Shown here piece by piece: positions 8,067 to 16,650 of a stretch of DNA of 64,000 nucleotides; the stretch's first letter is position 1, and every line of letters begins with the position of its first letter. The position numbers and the translations under genes were made by a program. The DNA is from Gallaecimonas mangrovi (GTDB lineage Bacteria > Pseudomonadota > Gammaproteobacteria > Enterobacterales > Gallaecimonadaceae): positions 1,929,501 through 1,993,500 of the forward strand of contig NZ_CP031416.1 of NCBI RefSeq assembly GCF_003367375.1. The letters are read 5' to 3'. The notes under the pieces are model-generated. The model was not told where the DNA came from. It did not search any database and saw nothing but the letters and a program-made list of their open reading frames with translations.

Positions 8067-8318
8067 ATGAAGCCCTGGATCCTTCCCATTGTTGTTGCGG
8101 CATTATTAACAGGCTGCTCGAAGGTCACTGTGAAAAATTACAACGAGCTCAGTGTGGGTATGAACAGAGATAAAGTCGAAGATATCTTAGGCTCACCCAA
8201 TAACTGTGGCGATGCGGTATTAAAGGCGCAGTCCTGCCAATGGAAAGATGGCAAGAAAACGATAACGGTACAGTTTTTAGGCGATACCGTGGCAGTGTAT
8301 AGCCGCCAAGGATTTTAA
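8067..8318 (+). CDS. Small lipoprotein, DUF3862/SmpA-like fold
   Basis: This 83-residue protein has a short lipoprotein signal: basic start, hydrophobic core, and the lipobox LLTGC with Cys18. It is followed by a compact domain with the pattern YNELSVGMNRDKVEDILGSP, typical of the two-layer BLIP/SmpA-like (DUF3862) lipoproteins. Two more cysteines (about 47 and 57) could pair. It begins 43 bases after the methyltransferase stop with a clear TTAGGAGAG ribosome site and ends at a shared terminator, so it may be the last gene of the borosin-like operon or may have its own promoter. No role in peptide modification or export can be claimed from sequence. Related small lipoproteins occur widely in marine gammaproteobacteria. 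Confidence 0.75.
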   Translation: MKPWILPIVVAALLTGCSKVTVKNYNELSVGMNRDKVEDILGSPNNCGDAVLKAQSCQWKDGKKTITVQFLGDTVAVYSRQGF

Positions 8319-8347
8319 AAAGCCGCCCAAGGGCGGCTTTTTTATAA
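8316..8347. terminator. Bidirectional terminator between lipoprotein gene and bioA
   Basis: An AAAAGCCGCCC/GGGCGGCTTTT stem with a short AA-type loop, A-rich on the left and T-rich on the right, lies between two convergent genes and can serve both. Confidence 0.85.
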
Positions 8348-9613
8348 AACGGCTTTAATGGCGCAGGTTAGTTTGCTGAGCTCCGATGGCGAGATAACAT
8401 AAGGCGGCATTACGTAAATCAGCCGGCCAAATGGCCTTATCCACACCCCAAGTGCCACAAATTGCGCCTGCAGTTTTGCCATGTCGACAGCCGTTTTCAC
8501 TTCGACTACGCCAATGGCGCCCAGTACCCGCACATCAGCAACAGCTTCATGGTTCTTAAGGGGCAGCAATTGGGCTTTAAGCTGGCTTTCAATCATCAAC
8601 ACTTGCTGCTGCCAACGGTTTTCACTTAGTAGTGCCAGGCTTTGGCAAGCAACGGCGCACGCCAATGGGTTACCCATAAAGGTGGGGCCGTGCATAAAGC
8701 AACCGGCCGGAGAATCGCTAATGCCGTCGGCAACCTCTTGCGTAGTCAGGGTTGCAGCCAAGGTCAGGTAGCCACCGGTTAGGGCTTTACCCAGGCACAG
8801 AATGTCCGGGCAAATATCTGCCCACTCCATGGCAAAAAGTTTACCCGTGCGGCCAAAGCCGGTGGCAATTTCATCCAGTATCAGTAGTACTTCATAGCGG
8901 TCGCAAAGGGCGCGAATACCTTTTACATAGCCAGGGGAATAAATGCGCATGCCGCCGGCGCCTTGTACCACGGGTTCTAAAATAACGGCCGCCAATTGTT
9001 GGTGGTGCTCGGCAAAATAGCGCTCTGCCTGTACAAGATCTTGCTCGGCACTTTCGTCAAAACCGGCCTCTGGCATCGGCATAAACAAGTGGCCTGGCAG
9101 CAAGCCTTTAAACATCCAGTGCATGCCGGAGTCCGGGTCGGTTACCGACATAGCGCCAAAGGTGTCGCCGTGGTAGCCGCGCCGAGGGGTAAGGTAGCGG
9201 CACTTTTCGGGTCGGCCGCGGCCTTGCCAGTACTGCACCGCCATCTTCAGTGCTACTTCCACACTAATAGAGCCGGAGTCTGCCAAAAATACCTTCTCGA
9301 GGGGAGCCGGGGTCATGGCCACTAGCTGTTGGCATAGACGAATGGCGGGTTCATGGGTGATGCCACCAAACATCACATGGCTCATTTTACTCAGCTGCTC
9401 CGTTGCAGCGGCATTAAGGGCAGGGTGGTTATAGCCGTGAATAGCGGCCCACCACGATGACATGCCGTCAATGAGCTCTCTGCCGTTTTCAAGGTAAAGA
9501 CGTACGCCCTCGGCCCGGGTTACCGGATAAGTCGGTAAGGGGTCGCGAAGGGCAGTATAAGGATGCCAAATATGCTGGCGGTCAAACTGGCGGTCAGAAT
9601 CTGAAATGCTCAC
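8342..9613 (-). CDS. bioA: Adenosylmethionine-8-amino-7-oxononanoate aminotransferase
   Basis: BioA makes 7,8-diaminopelargonate from 8-amino-7-oxononanoate with SAM as amino donor, using PLP. The 423-residue protein is a class III aminotransferase. The substrate-pocket WHPYT (16-20), the glycine turn [17 protein letters not shown] with PLP-binding D247, and LGKALTGG with the Schiff-base lysine K276 are all present. It is divergent from bioBFCD, with the two start codons 98 bases apart around a BirA-like operator, as in enterobacteria. Its 3' end uses the shared terminator with the upstream lipoprotein gene. I see nothing missing or truncated. Confidence 0.96.
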   Translation of the reverse strand: MSISDSDRQFDRQHIWHPYTALRDPLPTYPVTRAEGVRLYLENGRELIDGMSSWWAAIHGYNHPALNAAATEQLSKMSHVMFGGITHEPAIRLCQQLVAMTPAPLEKVFLADSGSISVEVALKMAVQYWQGRGRPEKCRYLTPRRGYHGDTFGAMSVTDPDSGMHWMFKGLLPGHLFMPMPEAGFDESAEQDLVQAERYFAEHHQQLAAVILEPVVQGAGGMRIYSPGYVKGIRALCDRYEVLLILDEIATGFGRTGKLFAMEWADICPDILCLGKALTGGYLTLAATLTTQEVADGISDSPAGCFMHGPTFMGNPLACAVACQSLALLSENRWQQQVLMIESQLKAQLLPLKNHEAVADVRVLGAIGVVEVKTAVDMAKLQAQFVALGVWIRPFGRLIYVMPPYVISPSELSKLTCAIKAVL

Positions 9614-9624
9614 AAATCAACCAA

Positions 9625-9658
9625 CTGTAAACTATATTTAACTGGTAGGCGTTGACAG
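9625..9658. promoter_or_regulatory. BirA operator between bioA and bioB
   Basis: Half-sites CTGTAAAC (9625-9632) and GTTGACAG (9651-9658) form an inverted repeat with one mismatch and an 18-base interval. That is the same geometry as the E. coli bio operator, where TTGTAAAC and GTTTACAA are 18 bases apart. It lies between the divergent bioA and bioB genes and overlaps the -35 of the bioB promoter. Confidence 0.8.
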
Positions 9659-9679
9659 CTTACTGGCTATCTCTACACT
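9652..9679 (+). promoter_or_regulatory. bioB promoter
   Basis: TTGACA (9652-9657), a 16-base spacer and TACACT (9674-9679). The -35 lies inside the right half of the BirA operator, so bound BirA would block it. Confidence 0.6.
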
Positions 9680-9711
9680 AGCCAAGCAAAGACAAACAAT
9701 AAGGACTGACT

Positions 9712-10746
9712 GTGAGCCTCCGTAACGATTGGACTATCAACGAGATCCAAGATCTCTTTAATCTGCCGTTTAACGATTTATTATTCCGCGCCCAAAGCAC
9801 CCACCGCGAAAATTTCAATCAAAACGAAGTACAGGTCAGTACGCTGCTGTCTATTAAAACCGGTGCTTGCCCAGAAGACTGCAAATATTGCCCACAGTCA
9901 GGCCACTACCACACCGAAGTCGAGCGCGAGCGACTGTTGGAAGTGGAAAAGGTTGTGGCCGAAGCCCGCCGTGCCAAAGAAGTTGGGGCCACCAGGTTCT
10001 GTATGGGCGCGGCTTGGAAAAACCCGAAAGAAAAAGACATGCCCTATGTGATGACCATGGTCAAAGAGGTAAAAGCCCTTGGCCTTGAAACCTGCATGAC
10101 CCTGGGGATGCTGACCTCTGACCAAGCTTTGTCACTCAAAAGCGCTGGCCTTGATTATTACAACCATAACCTCGATACCAGCCCCGAGTTCTACGGGCAA
10201 ATCATTACCACCCGTACCTACCAAGACCGCTTGGACACCCTGTCTCACGTACGTGATGCCGGCATGAAAATTTGCTCTGGCGGCATCGTCGGTTTGGGGG
10301 AAGATGCCCGTGACCGCGCCGGTTTGCTGCAGCAACTGGCCAACCTTGATGTTCACCCGGAATCGGTGCCAATCAACATGCTGGTTAAGGTAAAGGGTAC
10401 GCCGCTGGAAAATGTCGACGATTTAGATCCTATCGAGTTTGTGCGCACCATTGCCGTTGCCCGCATTCTGATGCCCCACAGCCATGTGCGCCTGTCCGCT
10501 GGCCGCGAAAAAATGAGCGAAGAAATGCAGGCGTTGTGTTTCTTTGCCGGTGCCAACTCGATTTTTTATGGTGACAAACTGCTGACCACTAAAAATCCGG
10601 AAGCCAATAAAGATCTGCAACTGTTTAGAAAGCTTGGTATTAATACCGAGCAGTATCACGGCGCCGATGACGAGACCACCGAAGCCGTACTCTCGGCACA
10701 AATTGCCATGGAAAATGCACCAACCAATTACTACGAAGTGCGCTAA
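9712..10746 (+). CDS. bioB: Biotin synthase, radical SAM
   Basis: BioB inserts sulfur into dethiobiotin to make biotin, using a radical-SAM 4Fe-4S cluster and a sacrificial iron-sulfur cluster. In this 344-residue protein the radical SAM motif CxxxCxxC is C53-C57-C60 (CPEDCKYC), and [12 protein letters not shown] and the GIVGLGE and SAGRE blocks are intact. It starts with GTG at 9712, six bases after AAGGA. It is the first gene of bioBFCD; its stop TAA directly abuts the ATG of bioF. Transcription should be repressed by BirA-biotinyl-AMP through the operator overlapping its promoter. Confidence 0.97.
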   Translation: MSLRNDWTINEIQDLFNLPFNDLLFRAQSTHRENFNQNEVQVSTLLSIKTGACPEDCKYCPQSGHYHTEVERERLLEVEKVVAEARRAKEVGATRFCMGAAWKNPKEKDMPYVMTMVKEVKALGLETCMTLGMLTSDQALSLKSAGLDYYNHNLDTSPEFYGQIITTRTYQDRLDTLSHVRDAGMKICSGGIVGLGEDARDRAGLLQQLANLDVHPESVPINMLVKVKGTPLENVDDLDPIEFVRTIAVARILMPHSHVRLSAGREKMSEEMQALCFFAGANSIFYGDKLLTTKNPEANKDLQLFRKLGINTEQYHGADDETTEAVLSAQIAMENAPTNYYEVR

Positions 10747-11835
10747 ATGCTCAGTAGCTGGTTGAGCCCGCGTTTAGATAAAGCGCGGGCAGACGGCCTT
10801 TGGCGGCAAAGTCGCCAAGTTGAACGGCTTGACAGTGGCAATGTGAAGGTGGCCGGTTTTACCGCCCTGGATTTGGCCGGCAATGACTATCTCGCCCTGG
10901 CACAAGAAAGCCATACCGATGGCGGTGGCGCTGGTGCGTCGCCCTTGGTCAGCGGCCACAGCGATGCCCACCAGGCACTTTGCGAACAGCTTGCCGACTG
11001 GCTGGGCTTTGAAACCGTCAGGCTGTTTTCTTCAGGCTTTGCGGCTAATAGTGGTGTGCTGTCGCTGTTCGGGGACGTGCCGGTTTTTCATGACCGCCTA
11101 AACCACGCCTCGCTTTTAGATGGCAGCCGCCACAGCCAGGGGCGCTTTCGCCGCTATCGCCATCTGGATGTTACGCAGCTTAATGCTTGGCTTAAGGCGC
11201 CTAGCCTTATTGTTAGCGACGGCGTTTTTTCTATGGACGGCGACACCGCTGACATACCGGCACTCAATGCCTTAGGTCACACCCTTTACATTGATGATGC
11301 CCACGGCATTGGTGTGCTGGGGCAAAACGGCCGCGGTTTGATGGAACTGCAAGGGCATAAGCCCGATATATTAATGGCTACCTTTGGTAAGGCACTTGGC
11401 GCCGGCGGCGCCTTTATCGCCGGGCCAAAGGTGCTGGGCGAGGCTATTGATAACCTTTGCCGAGAATACATTTATTCAACGGCGTTGCCGCTGTCGACAG
11501 TTAACTTGGTGATGCACAACCTTAAAAAGGTGCAAACCCAGGCTTGGCGGCGGGAAAAATTGGCAGTGCTGATTGGCTTTTTTCAAGCGCAGTGCCAGCA
11601 GCGTGGTATTGCTGTGCTCCCCTCAAACACCGCCATCCAACCGGTACTTTGCCCAAGTAGCCAAGCCGCGGTTAGCCTTTCACAAACCTTATTGGAAAAA
11701 GGCTATTTTTGTCCGGCTATCCGGCCACCAACGGTGCCACAAGCAAGGCTGCGTATTACCCTTAACGCCGGGCTTGAATGTAGCCAGTTAAGCGGCCTAT
11801 TAGACTGCTTGGAGGCGCATCATGGCCTTGGCTAA
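10747..11835 (+). CDS. bioF: 8-amino-7-oxononanoate synthase
   Basis: BioF condenses pimeloyl-ACP with alanine, with loss of CO2, in the first ring-building step of biotin synthesis. It is a PLP enzyme of the alpha-oxoamine synthase family. At 362 residues it is slightly shorter than the E. coli enzyme (384). DDAHGIGVLG (from residue 183) carries the PLP-ring Asp and His, and TFGKALGAGG holds the Schiff-base lysine K215. The start codon follows the bioB stop without a gap, which suggests coupled translation. Its 3' end overlaps bioC by 14 bases. Confidence 0.95.
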   Translation: MLSSWLSPRLDKARADGLWRQSRQVERLDSGNVKVAGFTALDLAGNDYLALAQESHTDGGGAGASPLVSGHSDAHQALCEQLADWLGFETVRLFSSGFAANSGVLSLFGDVPVFHDRLNHASLLDGSRHSQGRFRRYRHLDVTQLNAWLKAPSLIVSDGVFSMDGDTADIPALNALGHTLYIDDAHGIGVLGQNGRGLMELQGHKPDILMATFGKALGAGGAFIAGPKVLGEAIDNLCREYIYSTALPLSTVNLVMHNLKKVQTQAWRREKLAVLIGFFQAQCQQRGIAVLPSNTAIQPVLCPSSQAAVSLSQTLLEKGYFCPAIRPPTVPQARLRITLNAGLECSQLSGLLDCLEAHHGLG

Positions 11836-12559
11836 TGTTGCCCGCGCTTTTGGTAGCGCGGCCCAGCACTATGATAGCCGCGCCGCATTGCAGCAGCAGG
11901 TTGGCGATTGGCTGTTAGCTGCGCTCCCGGTTGCGGCAACGCAGGTCTTGGATATCGGTTGCGGTACCGGGCATTGCCTAGCAAGGGTGAACGCCGAGCG
12001 GCGCTGGGGCCTGGATTTAAGCGCCGCGATGCTGGCACAAACCGCCGGTAAAGTGCCTGATGCCATGTTGATACAAGCCGATGCCGAGCAGTTGCCCTTT
12101 GCCGAAGGGAGCCTCGATTTAGTGGTGTCTAACTTGGCAATGCAGTGGTGCCCAAACCTTCAAAAAGCGCTCAATGAAGTGGCACGGGTGCTCTCGCTAG
12201 GCGGCCAGGCGACAATAACGCTGCCTCTTGCCGGCAGCCTTCAGGAGCTTGCCAACGCTTGGGGGCAGGGCCAGGGCCACCTGTTAACCATGCCGGATGA
12301 AGCCGCTGTTAAGTTGGCGATGCCCCTTGGCGCCCGTTTGGACGTGAAAGAATTTGTAGTGCACTTTGCTGACTTAAAAGCCCTTCGCCAAAGTCTAAAA
12401 GGGGTAGGGGCGCACCATGTGCCAGAGCGGGCGAAGGGGCTGACGGGCAAAACCCAATATCATAATTTTGTAGCGGCCATGGAAGCGCAGCGCGTCGCCC
12501 TTGGCCTGCCGCTGACTTACCGAGTGGGACTGATTTCATGGCAAAACGCCTTTTTGTAA
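11822..12559 (+). CDS. bioC: Malonyl-ACP O-methyltransferase
   Basis: BioC methylates malonyl-ACP so that the fatty acid machinery can build the pimeloyl chain. This 245-residue class I SAM methyltransferase has the glycine-rich motif I DIGCGTG at 44-50, followed by the DLSAAML acidic loop and the SNLAMQWC segment typical of BioC. The N-terminal ARAFGSAAQHYD matches the family start. It overlaps bioF by 14 bases and bioD by 22 bases, so the bio genes are packed as a coupled operon. I see no bioH or other pimeloyl-ACP esterase gene in the window, so chain release must be supplied from elsewhere. Confidence 0.94.
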   Translation: MALANVARAFGSAAQHYDSRAALQQQVGDWLLAALPVAATQVLDIGCGTGHCLARVNAERRWGLDLSAAMLAQTAGKVPDAMLIQADAEQLPFAEGSLDLVVSNLAMQWCPNLQKALNEVARVLSLGGQATITLPLAGSLQELANAWGQGQGHLLTMPDEAAVKLAMPLGARLDVKEFVVHFADLKALRQSLKGVGAHHVPERAKGLTGKTQYHNFVAAMEAQRVALGLPLTYRVGLISWQNAFL

Positions 12560-13176
12560 CCGGCACCGATACGGATGCCGGCAAAACCCATATTAGCTGT
12601 GCCATCTTGGCGCATCTTGCCCGCCAAGGCGCTGTGGTTGCCGGCTTAAAGCCGATTGCCTCTGGTGGCCGGGATGATGCCCAAAGGCTTTGGCAGCATT
12701 CGAATCTGCAGCTAGCGCTGGATACTCACAACCCTTTTTACTTCGCGCCGCCTGTGGCGCCGCATTTAGCCGCTGCTGAGGCTGGGCTGAGTTTGAGTGT
12801 AGAAGGGGTGCTGGCCGCTATGGCGCCTTGGCAACAACAGAGTGCCGATTGGCTGTTAATGGAAGGGGCCGGTGGTTGGCGGGTACCGCTGAACAACCAA
12901 CAGCGGTTTTCTGACCTTGCCCGGCAGTGGGGCGGCGGCGTTATTTTGGTGGTGGGGATGAAGCTTGGCTGCGTAAACCATGCCTTGCTGACAGCCGAAG
13001 CCATTCGCGCCGATGGCCTTGAGCTTGTTGGCTGGGTGGCCAATTGTGGGTTAGGTGAAATGGCCCGCTTAAGAGAGAACCTTGATTACCTTGAAGCGCA
13101 TCTCGGCGCGCCGCTGTTGGCCACCGCCGGCCACAGCCCAAACCCTGGCGATATCGAAGTTCACTGGCATCCGTGA
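12538..13176 (+). CDS. bioD: ATP-dependent dethiobiotin synthetase
   Basis: BioD closes the ureido ring of dethiobiotin from diaminopelargonate, CO2 and ATP. The protein has 212 residues. The P-loop variant TGTDTDAGKTH is at about 8-18, followed by KPIASGG, the acidic EGAGGWRVPL block and the HALLTAEAI region. It is the last gene of bioBFCD and its start lies inside the bioC end. No clear terminator follows; yjjG begins 39 bases later with its own ribosome site and could be read through from the biotin promoter. Confidence 0.95.
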   Translation: MAKRLFVTGTDTDAGKTHISCAILAHLARQGAVVAGLKPIASGGRDDAQRLWQHSNLQLALDTHNPFYFAPPVAPHLAAAEAGLSLSVEGVLAAMAPWQQQSADWLLMEGAGGWRVPLNNQQRFSDLARQWGGGVILVVGMKLGCVNHALLTAEAIRADGLELVGWVANCGLGEMARLRENLDYLEAHLGAPLLATAGHSPNPGDIEVHWHP

Positions 13177-13215
13177 TAGGCTGCCAGCCCGCTTTTAGGT
13201 CACCATGGAGATGTT

Positions 13216-13884
13216 ATGCAGTATCAATGGGTGCTTTTCGATGCCGACGAAACCCTGTTTTACTTTGATTCCAAAGGTGGCTTAGGTAGCTTGCTGGCTC
13301 GCTATAACCACACCATGACTGAGCAGTGCTACAGCAATTTTCAAACCAAAAACCAAGCGCTATGGGACCAATACCATTTGGGCCAAATTGATATGCTCAC
13401 CTTGCAACAAAGCCGGTTTGCGCATTTTGGTGAACGTTTTGGTGTTGCCCCTACGGTGCTTAATAGCCAGTTCCAGGAAGCAATGGTCGATAACTGCCCG
13501 CCGATGGCAGGGGCTGATGCGTTACTTAAGAGCCTCAAAGGCCGTGCGAAACTGGGCATTATCAGCAATGGCTTTAAAGCCATGCAGCCCGGGCGGTTAG
13601 CCAAAGCTGGCTGGCATGACATCTTTGATGTGGTGATCACCTCAGAAGAAGCCGGTATCGCCAAACCGCACCCCGATATTTTTCATTTCACCTTTGAGCA
13701 AATGGGCGGAAAGCCGCAAAAAGCACTGATGGTAGGGGATAACCCCCATGCCGATGTCGCCGGTGGCGCTGGTGTGGGCCTTGATACCTGCTGGTTTAAT
13801 CGCCACGGCAAGGCTCGCCCGGACGGCATCACCCCGACTTTTGAAGTGAGCGCCCTTAGCGATCTGCAGGCGCTGCTGGCCTAA
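13216..13884 (+). CDS. yjjG: Pyrimidine 5'-nucleotidase YjjG, HAD superfamily
   Basis: YjjG is a HAD-family nucleotide monophosphatase that prefers dUMP/UMP and dTMP and helps to clear non-canonical pyrimidines. The protein is 222 residues. Motif I is FDADET with nucleophile D9 and acid/base D11, motif II is IISNG, the motif III lysine is in AKPHPDIF, and motif IV is GDNPHADV. The helical cap lies between motifs I and II. The start is ATG 13216 after GGAGAT. It is convergent with the AraC-type gene; their stop codons overlap by four bases (CTAA) with no terminator between them. Confidence 0.9.
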   Translation: MQYQWVLFDADETLFYFDSKGGLGSLLARYNHTMTEQCYSNFQTKNQALWDQYHLGQIDMLTLQQSRFAHFGERFGVAPTVLNSQFQEAMVDNCPPMAGADALLKSLKGRAKLGIISNGFKAMQPGRLAKAGWHDIFDVVITSEEAGIAKPHPDIFHFTFEQMGGKPQKALMVGDNPHADVAGGAGVGLDTCWFNRHGKARPDGITPTFEVSALSDLQALLA

Positions 13885-14825
13885 CGGCTGCGAAGGGCCC
13901 CCGGCGTCTGGCCGGTGGCCTTTTTAAAGGCGCGAGAAAAAGCGCTACTCGAGCCGTACCCCAACCGATACACCACTTCCGATAACGCCATCTTGTCCTG
14001 CTCCAGCCACTGGCGAGCCAGCTGCATGCGAAGTTCACTCAAGTAAGTAAGAGGCGTCAGGCCCGTCATGACTTTAAAGCGCTCGGCAAATACCGAGCGG
14101 GACATGCCGATATGGCTGGCCATGGAGGCTACGGTCCAGCCTTGGCCAGGGGCTTGATGCAGAGCGCTTAGCAAGGTACCCATACGTGGATCTTTGATGG
14201 CTTGTATCCAGCCTGTACTGTTATCACACTGGCATTCTACCCAGCCACGAATGAGGGTGGCGGCCAACACTTCGGCCAGACGCGACAAGATCCCCGCTGC
14301 ACCGGCCCGCATCAAAGACGACTCACGGCGCATGGCATCGAGGATGGCACCAAGCTCGGGGTAGCGGCCCAGCAGGGTGCCAACGTGGATCACCTCCGGC
14401 ATTTGCGCCACCAGCGGCTGCATCGGTCCCAGATCCATGGCCATACAAGCACTGAAAAAGCGGTGGCTGCTGTCCGGGTTGGCCCCCAGGCACCCGAAAT
14501 GATCGCACACCGGTTCGGCGTCCAAAGAGAGAATATCGGCGCAAGGTAGTTCCCGTTCGCTTAGCAGCGCGTGTTCCTGGCTGCGCGGCAGCAGCAAAGC
14601 ATCCCCGGGCAGCAAACGCTGGTAACCACTGGCGGTGCGCAGCTCCAACTCGCCCTCAATCACCATATGCAGCTGGCTGCGGCCGGGCTGATGACTGTAG
14701 CTCAGGCCAAAGGGCGCTTCGGCCTGCACATGGCGATAACAAACGCCAAAAAGGCGCATACCCATCAGCAGTTGGCTGAGCCGGTCCTGGTTGGACTGCG
14801 GATTTTCAGACAATATATCAATCAT
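13881..14825 (-). CDS. AraC family regulator with N-terminal cupin domain
   Basis: The protein is 314 residues. An N-terminal cupin of the AraC_binding/cupin_6 type (about residues 20-200, with HMVIEGELELR and LLPGDALLLPR) precedes a C-terminal double helix-turn-helix DNA-binding domain (about 210-310). That domain ends in the family signature GYGSSSAFSRAFKKATGQTPGALR. The gene is divergent from an MFS exporter gene with a 78-base gap, which suggests that it senses and controls the exporter's substrate. It ends overlapping yjjG by four bases. The ligand cannot be inferred; cupin_6 AraC proteins are often paired with drug or small-molecule efflux genes. Confidence 0.9.
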   Translation of the reverse strand: MIDILSENPQSNQDRLSQLLMGMRLFGVCYRHVQAEAPFGLSYSHQPGRSQLHMVIEGELELRTASGYQRLLPGDALLLPRSQEHALLSERELPCADILSLDAEPVCDHFGCLGANPDSSHRFFSACMAMDLGPMQPLVAQMPEVIHVGTLLGRYPELGAILDAMRRESSLMRAGAAGILSRLAEVLAATLIRGWVECQCDNSTGWIQAIKDPRMGTLLSALHQAPGQGWTVASMASHIGMSRSVFAERFKVMTGLTPLTYLSELRMQLARQWLEQDKMALSEVVYRLGYGSSSAFSRAFKKATGQTPGALRSR

Positions 14826-14903
14826 TGCGGACTTGGTGTGATAGTTCGTCCGAAAAGCTTACCGTATTCTTAGCCTCGATTTTGAATAATTTCAGAGGTA
14901 AGC

Positions 14904-16082
14904 ATGTCCAACTCTTCCAATCCTGCCGCGGCCAAGGCCTCCAGTACCGGCTGGGCTGCGGTCTGGTCCATTGCCATGGGGGTATTCGCTCTGGTTACGG
15001 CCGAATTCTTGCCGGCCAGCCTGCTCACCCCCATGGGCAACGAGCTTGGGGTCAGTGCCGGTCAAATGGGCCAGGCGGTAACAGTGACGGCAGTGATGGC
15101 ACTGTTGGGGGGGCTTGCCGTTGTGCCTTTTACCGCCAATATCGACCGGCGCCGGGTGATGGTGAGCCTGAGCGGCCTGATGTTGCTGTCCAACCTGATG
15201 GTGGCCACCGCGCCAAACCTGTGGGTGCTGCTGGCTGCGCGTATCGGCCTAGGCTTGGCGTTGGGCGGCTTTTGGGCCATAGCCGCAGCCACCACCATTC
15301 GCTTGGTCAGCGAAGAGCAGGCGCCGAGGGCTCTATCCCTTATCTTCAGTGGTGTGCCGCTGGCTACGATCACCGCAGCGGGTCTTGGCAGTTATCTTGG
15401 CGGGCTGTTGGGCTGGCGTGAGGTGTTTATGATGGCATCAGTACTCAGTGCCCTTACCATGGTGGGCCAATGGCTGTTGTTGCCGCCGCTGAGCCCGCAA
15501 GCCGGCGGCAGCGTGTCGGGACTGTGGGCGGTACTGAAAAGGCCGGGTATTGGCCTGGGTATAGGAATGGTGGTGCTGATCTTTACCGCCCACTTTGCCG
15601 CTTTTACCTACCTTCGCGATTATCTTGAGAGCCAGCAGCTCGGGCTGCAAACCATCGCGTTGGTACTGCTGGGCTTCGGGCTTGCCAATTTCTTCGGCAC
15701 CTTGCTGGCCGGGCGTTTGATTGGCCAGCACCTGGCCAAGGTTTTGTTGCTCACTGCGCTGGTGATGATGGCGGCTTTGCTGGCCTTGTGGGCGATGGGT
15801 AGTGCGGGGCTATTGTGCCTGCCGGCCATCGTGCTGTGGGGGCTTGCCTTTGGCGGCACGCCGGTCAGCTGGTCAACCTGGATCACCAAGGTGGTGCCGG
15901 ACCAAACCGAGAGCGGCGGCGCGTTGATTGTTTCTGCTATTCAATTAGCCATTGCTCTGGGGGCGGCCCTTGGCGGCGTGATTGTCGACAGTAGCGACGC
16001 CCTGGGCGTGATGCTGGCGAGCGGCATATTGATGCTGGTCGCCGCGGCCATTACCTACCGCTCGCTGTGTAAGCTACGTTGA
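14904..16082 (+). CDS. MFS efflux transporter, DHA1/NepI-like
   Basis: This 392-residue integral membrane protein has about 12 hydrophobic segments. It has the drug:proton antiporter (DHA1) features: FALVTAEFLPASLLTPM in helix 1, a short charged loop DRRRVM between helices 2 and 3 (motif A region), and the GLGLALGGFWA helix 4/5 stretch seen in NepI and sugar/drug exporters. It uses ATG 14904 with AGAGGT in front and ends at its own terminator. It is divergent from the AraC gene and probably regulated by it. The substrate is unknown; purine ribonucleosides, sugars or drugs are possible from the family alone. Confidence 0.87.
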   Translation: MSNSSNPAAAKASSTGWAAVWSIAMGVFALVTAEFLPASLLTPMGNELGVSAGQMGQAVTVTAVMALLGGLAVVPFTANIDRRRVMVSLSGLMLLSNLMVATAPNLWVLLAARIGLGLALGGFWAIAAATTIRLVSEEQAPRALSLIFSGVPLATITAAGLGSYLGGLLGWREVFMMASVLSALTMVGQWLLLPPLSPQAGGSVSGLWAVLKRPGIGLGIGMVVLIFTAHFAAFTYLRDYLESQQLGLQTIALVLLGFGLANFFGTLLAGRLIGQHLAKVLLLTALVMMAALLALWAMGSAGLLCLPAIVLWGLAFGGTPVSWSTWITKVVPDQTESGGALIVSAIQLAIALGAALGGVIVDSSDALGVMLASGILMLVAAAITYRSLCKLR

Positions 16083-16083
16083 A

Positions 16084-16110
16084 AAGGCCGCCCAAGAGGC
16101 GGCTTTTTTA
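16084..16110. terminator. Terminator between MFS and nlpC genes
   Basis: GCCGCC (16087-16092), loop CAAGA and GGCGGC (16098-16103) followed by six T. It overlaps the last codons of the convergent nlpC-like gene. Confidence 0.8.
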
Positions 16111-16572
16111 CTGGAGTATTCGCCGCGCCGTCCAATAATGGGCCTGCCAGTACGGGTCTTTTATCGATGAGACCGTAACGCCAAGGCTGGTTGATGCATG
16201 CAGGAAAAAGCCACCGCCCTGATAAATGCCAACATGCCGGTAACCGCGGATCTTGAAAAACACCAGATCGCCCGGTTTGAGTTTTGCTTGCGAAACCCAA
16301 TGGCCCTGGTGCACTTGCTCTGAAGTGGTGCGTTTAAGGGGGGTGGCAAATTGCTGCATGAAAGTGATTTGGGTAAAGGCAGAACAATCGACGCCGCTTT
16401 TACTGGTTCCCCCCAAGCGGTATTTCACGCCGCGCCAATGCCGGTATTGCTGATGCAGCTTTTCAACAACAGTGTTAGCAGCCTGGGGATTAGCAGCGGG
16501 TGCCGGTGGTGGTGCCTTGCTGGCACAGGCTGATAACCCTAAACACAAAAACAGCAACAGCGCCTTTTTCAT
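16108..16572 (-). CDS. nlpC: NlpC/P60 family lipoprotein, peptidoglycan endopeptidase
   Basis: This 154-residue envelope protein is the same length as E. coli NlpC. A lipoprotein signal ends LGLSAC with Cys16, and a short Pro/Ala linker leads to the NlpC/P60 cysteine peptidase domain (about 40-154). The catalytic residues are clear: C63 in GVDCSAF, H113 in YRHVGIY, and a third polar residue H125 in FFLHAST. Members cleave peptide stems of peptidoglycan. It is probably anchored to the outer membrane, as residue 2 of the mature protein is Ala rather than Asp. It is convergent with the MFS gene and monocistronic. E. coli NlpC and MepS are similar; the short length favours NlpC. Confidence 0.9.
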   Translation of the reverse strand: MKKALLLFLCLGLSACASKAPPPAPAANPQAANTVVEKLHQQYRHWRGVKYRLGGTSKSGVDCSAFTQITFMQQFATPLKRTTSEQVHQGHWVSQAKLKPGDLVFFKIRGYRHVGIYQGGGFFLHASTSLGVTVSSIKDPYWQAHYWTARRILQ

Positions 16573-16650
16573 TCACTCTCCACAATCATTTTTGGAGGAC
16601 ACTAGCACTGTGGTATCGCCTTGCCCAGGGAACAGGGCTCAATGTTAAGG

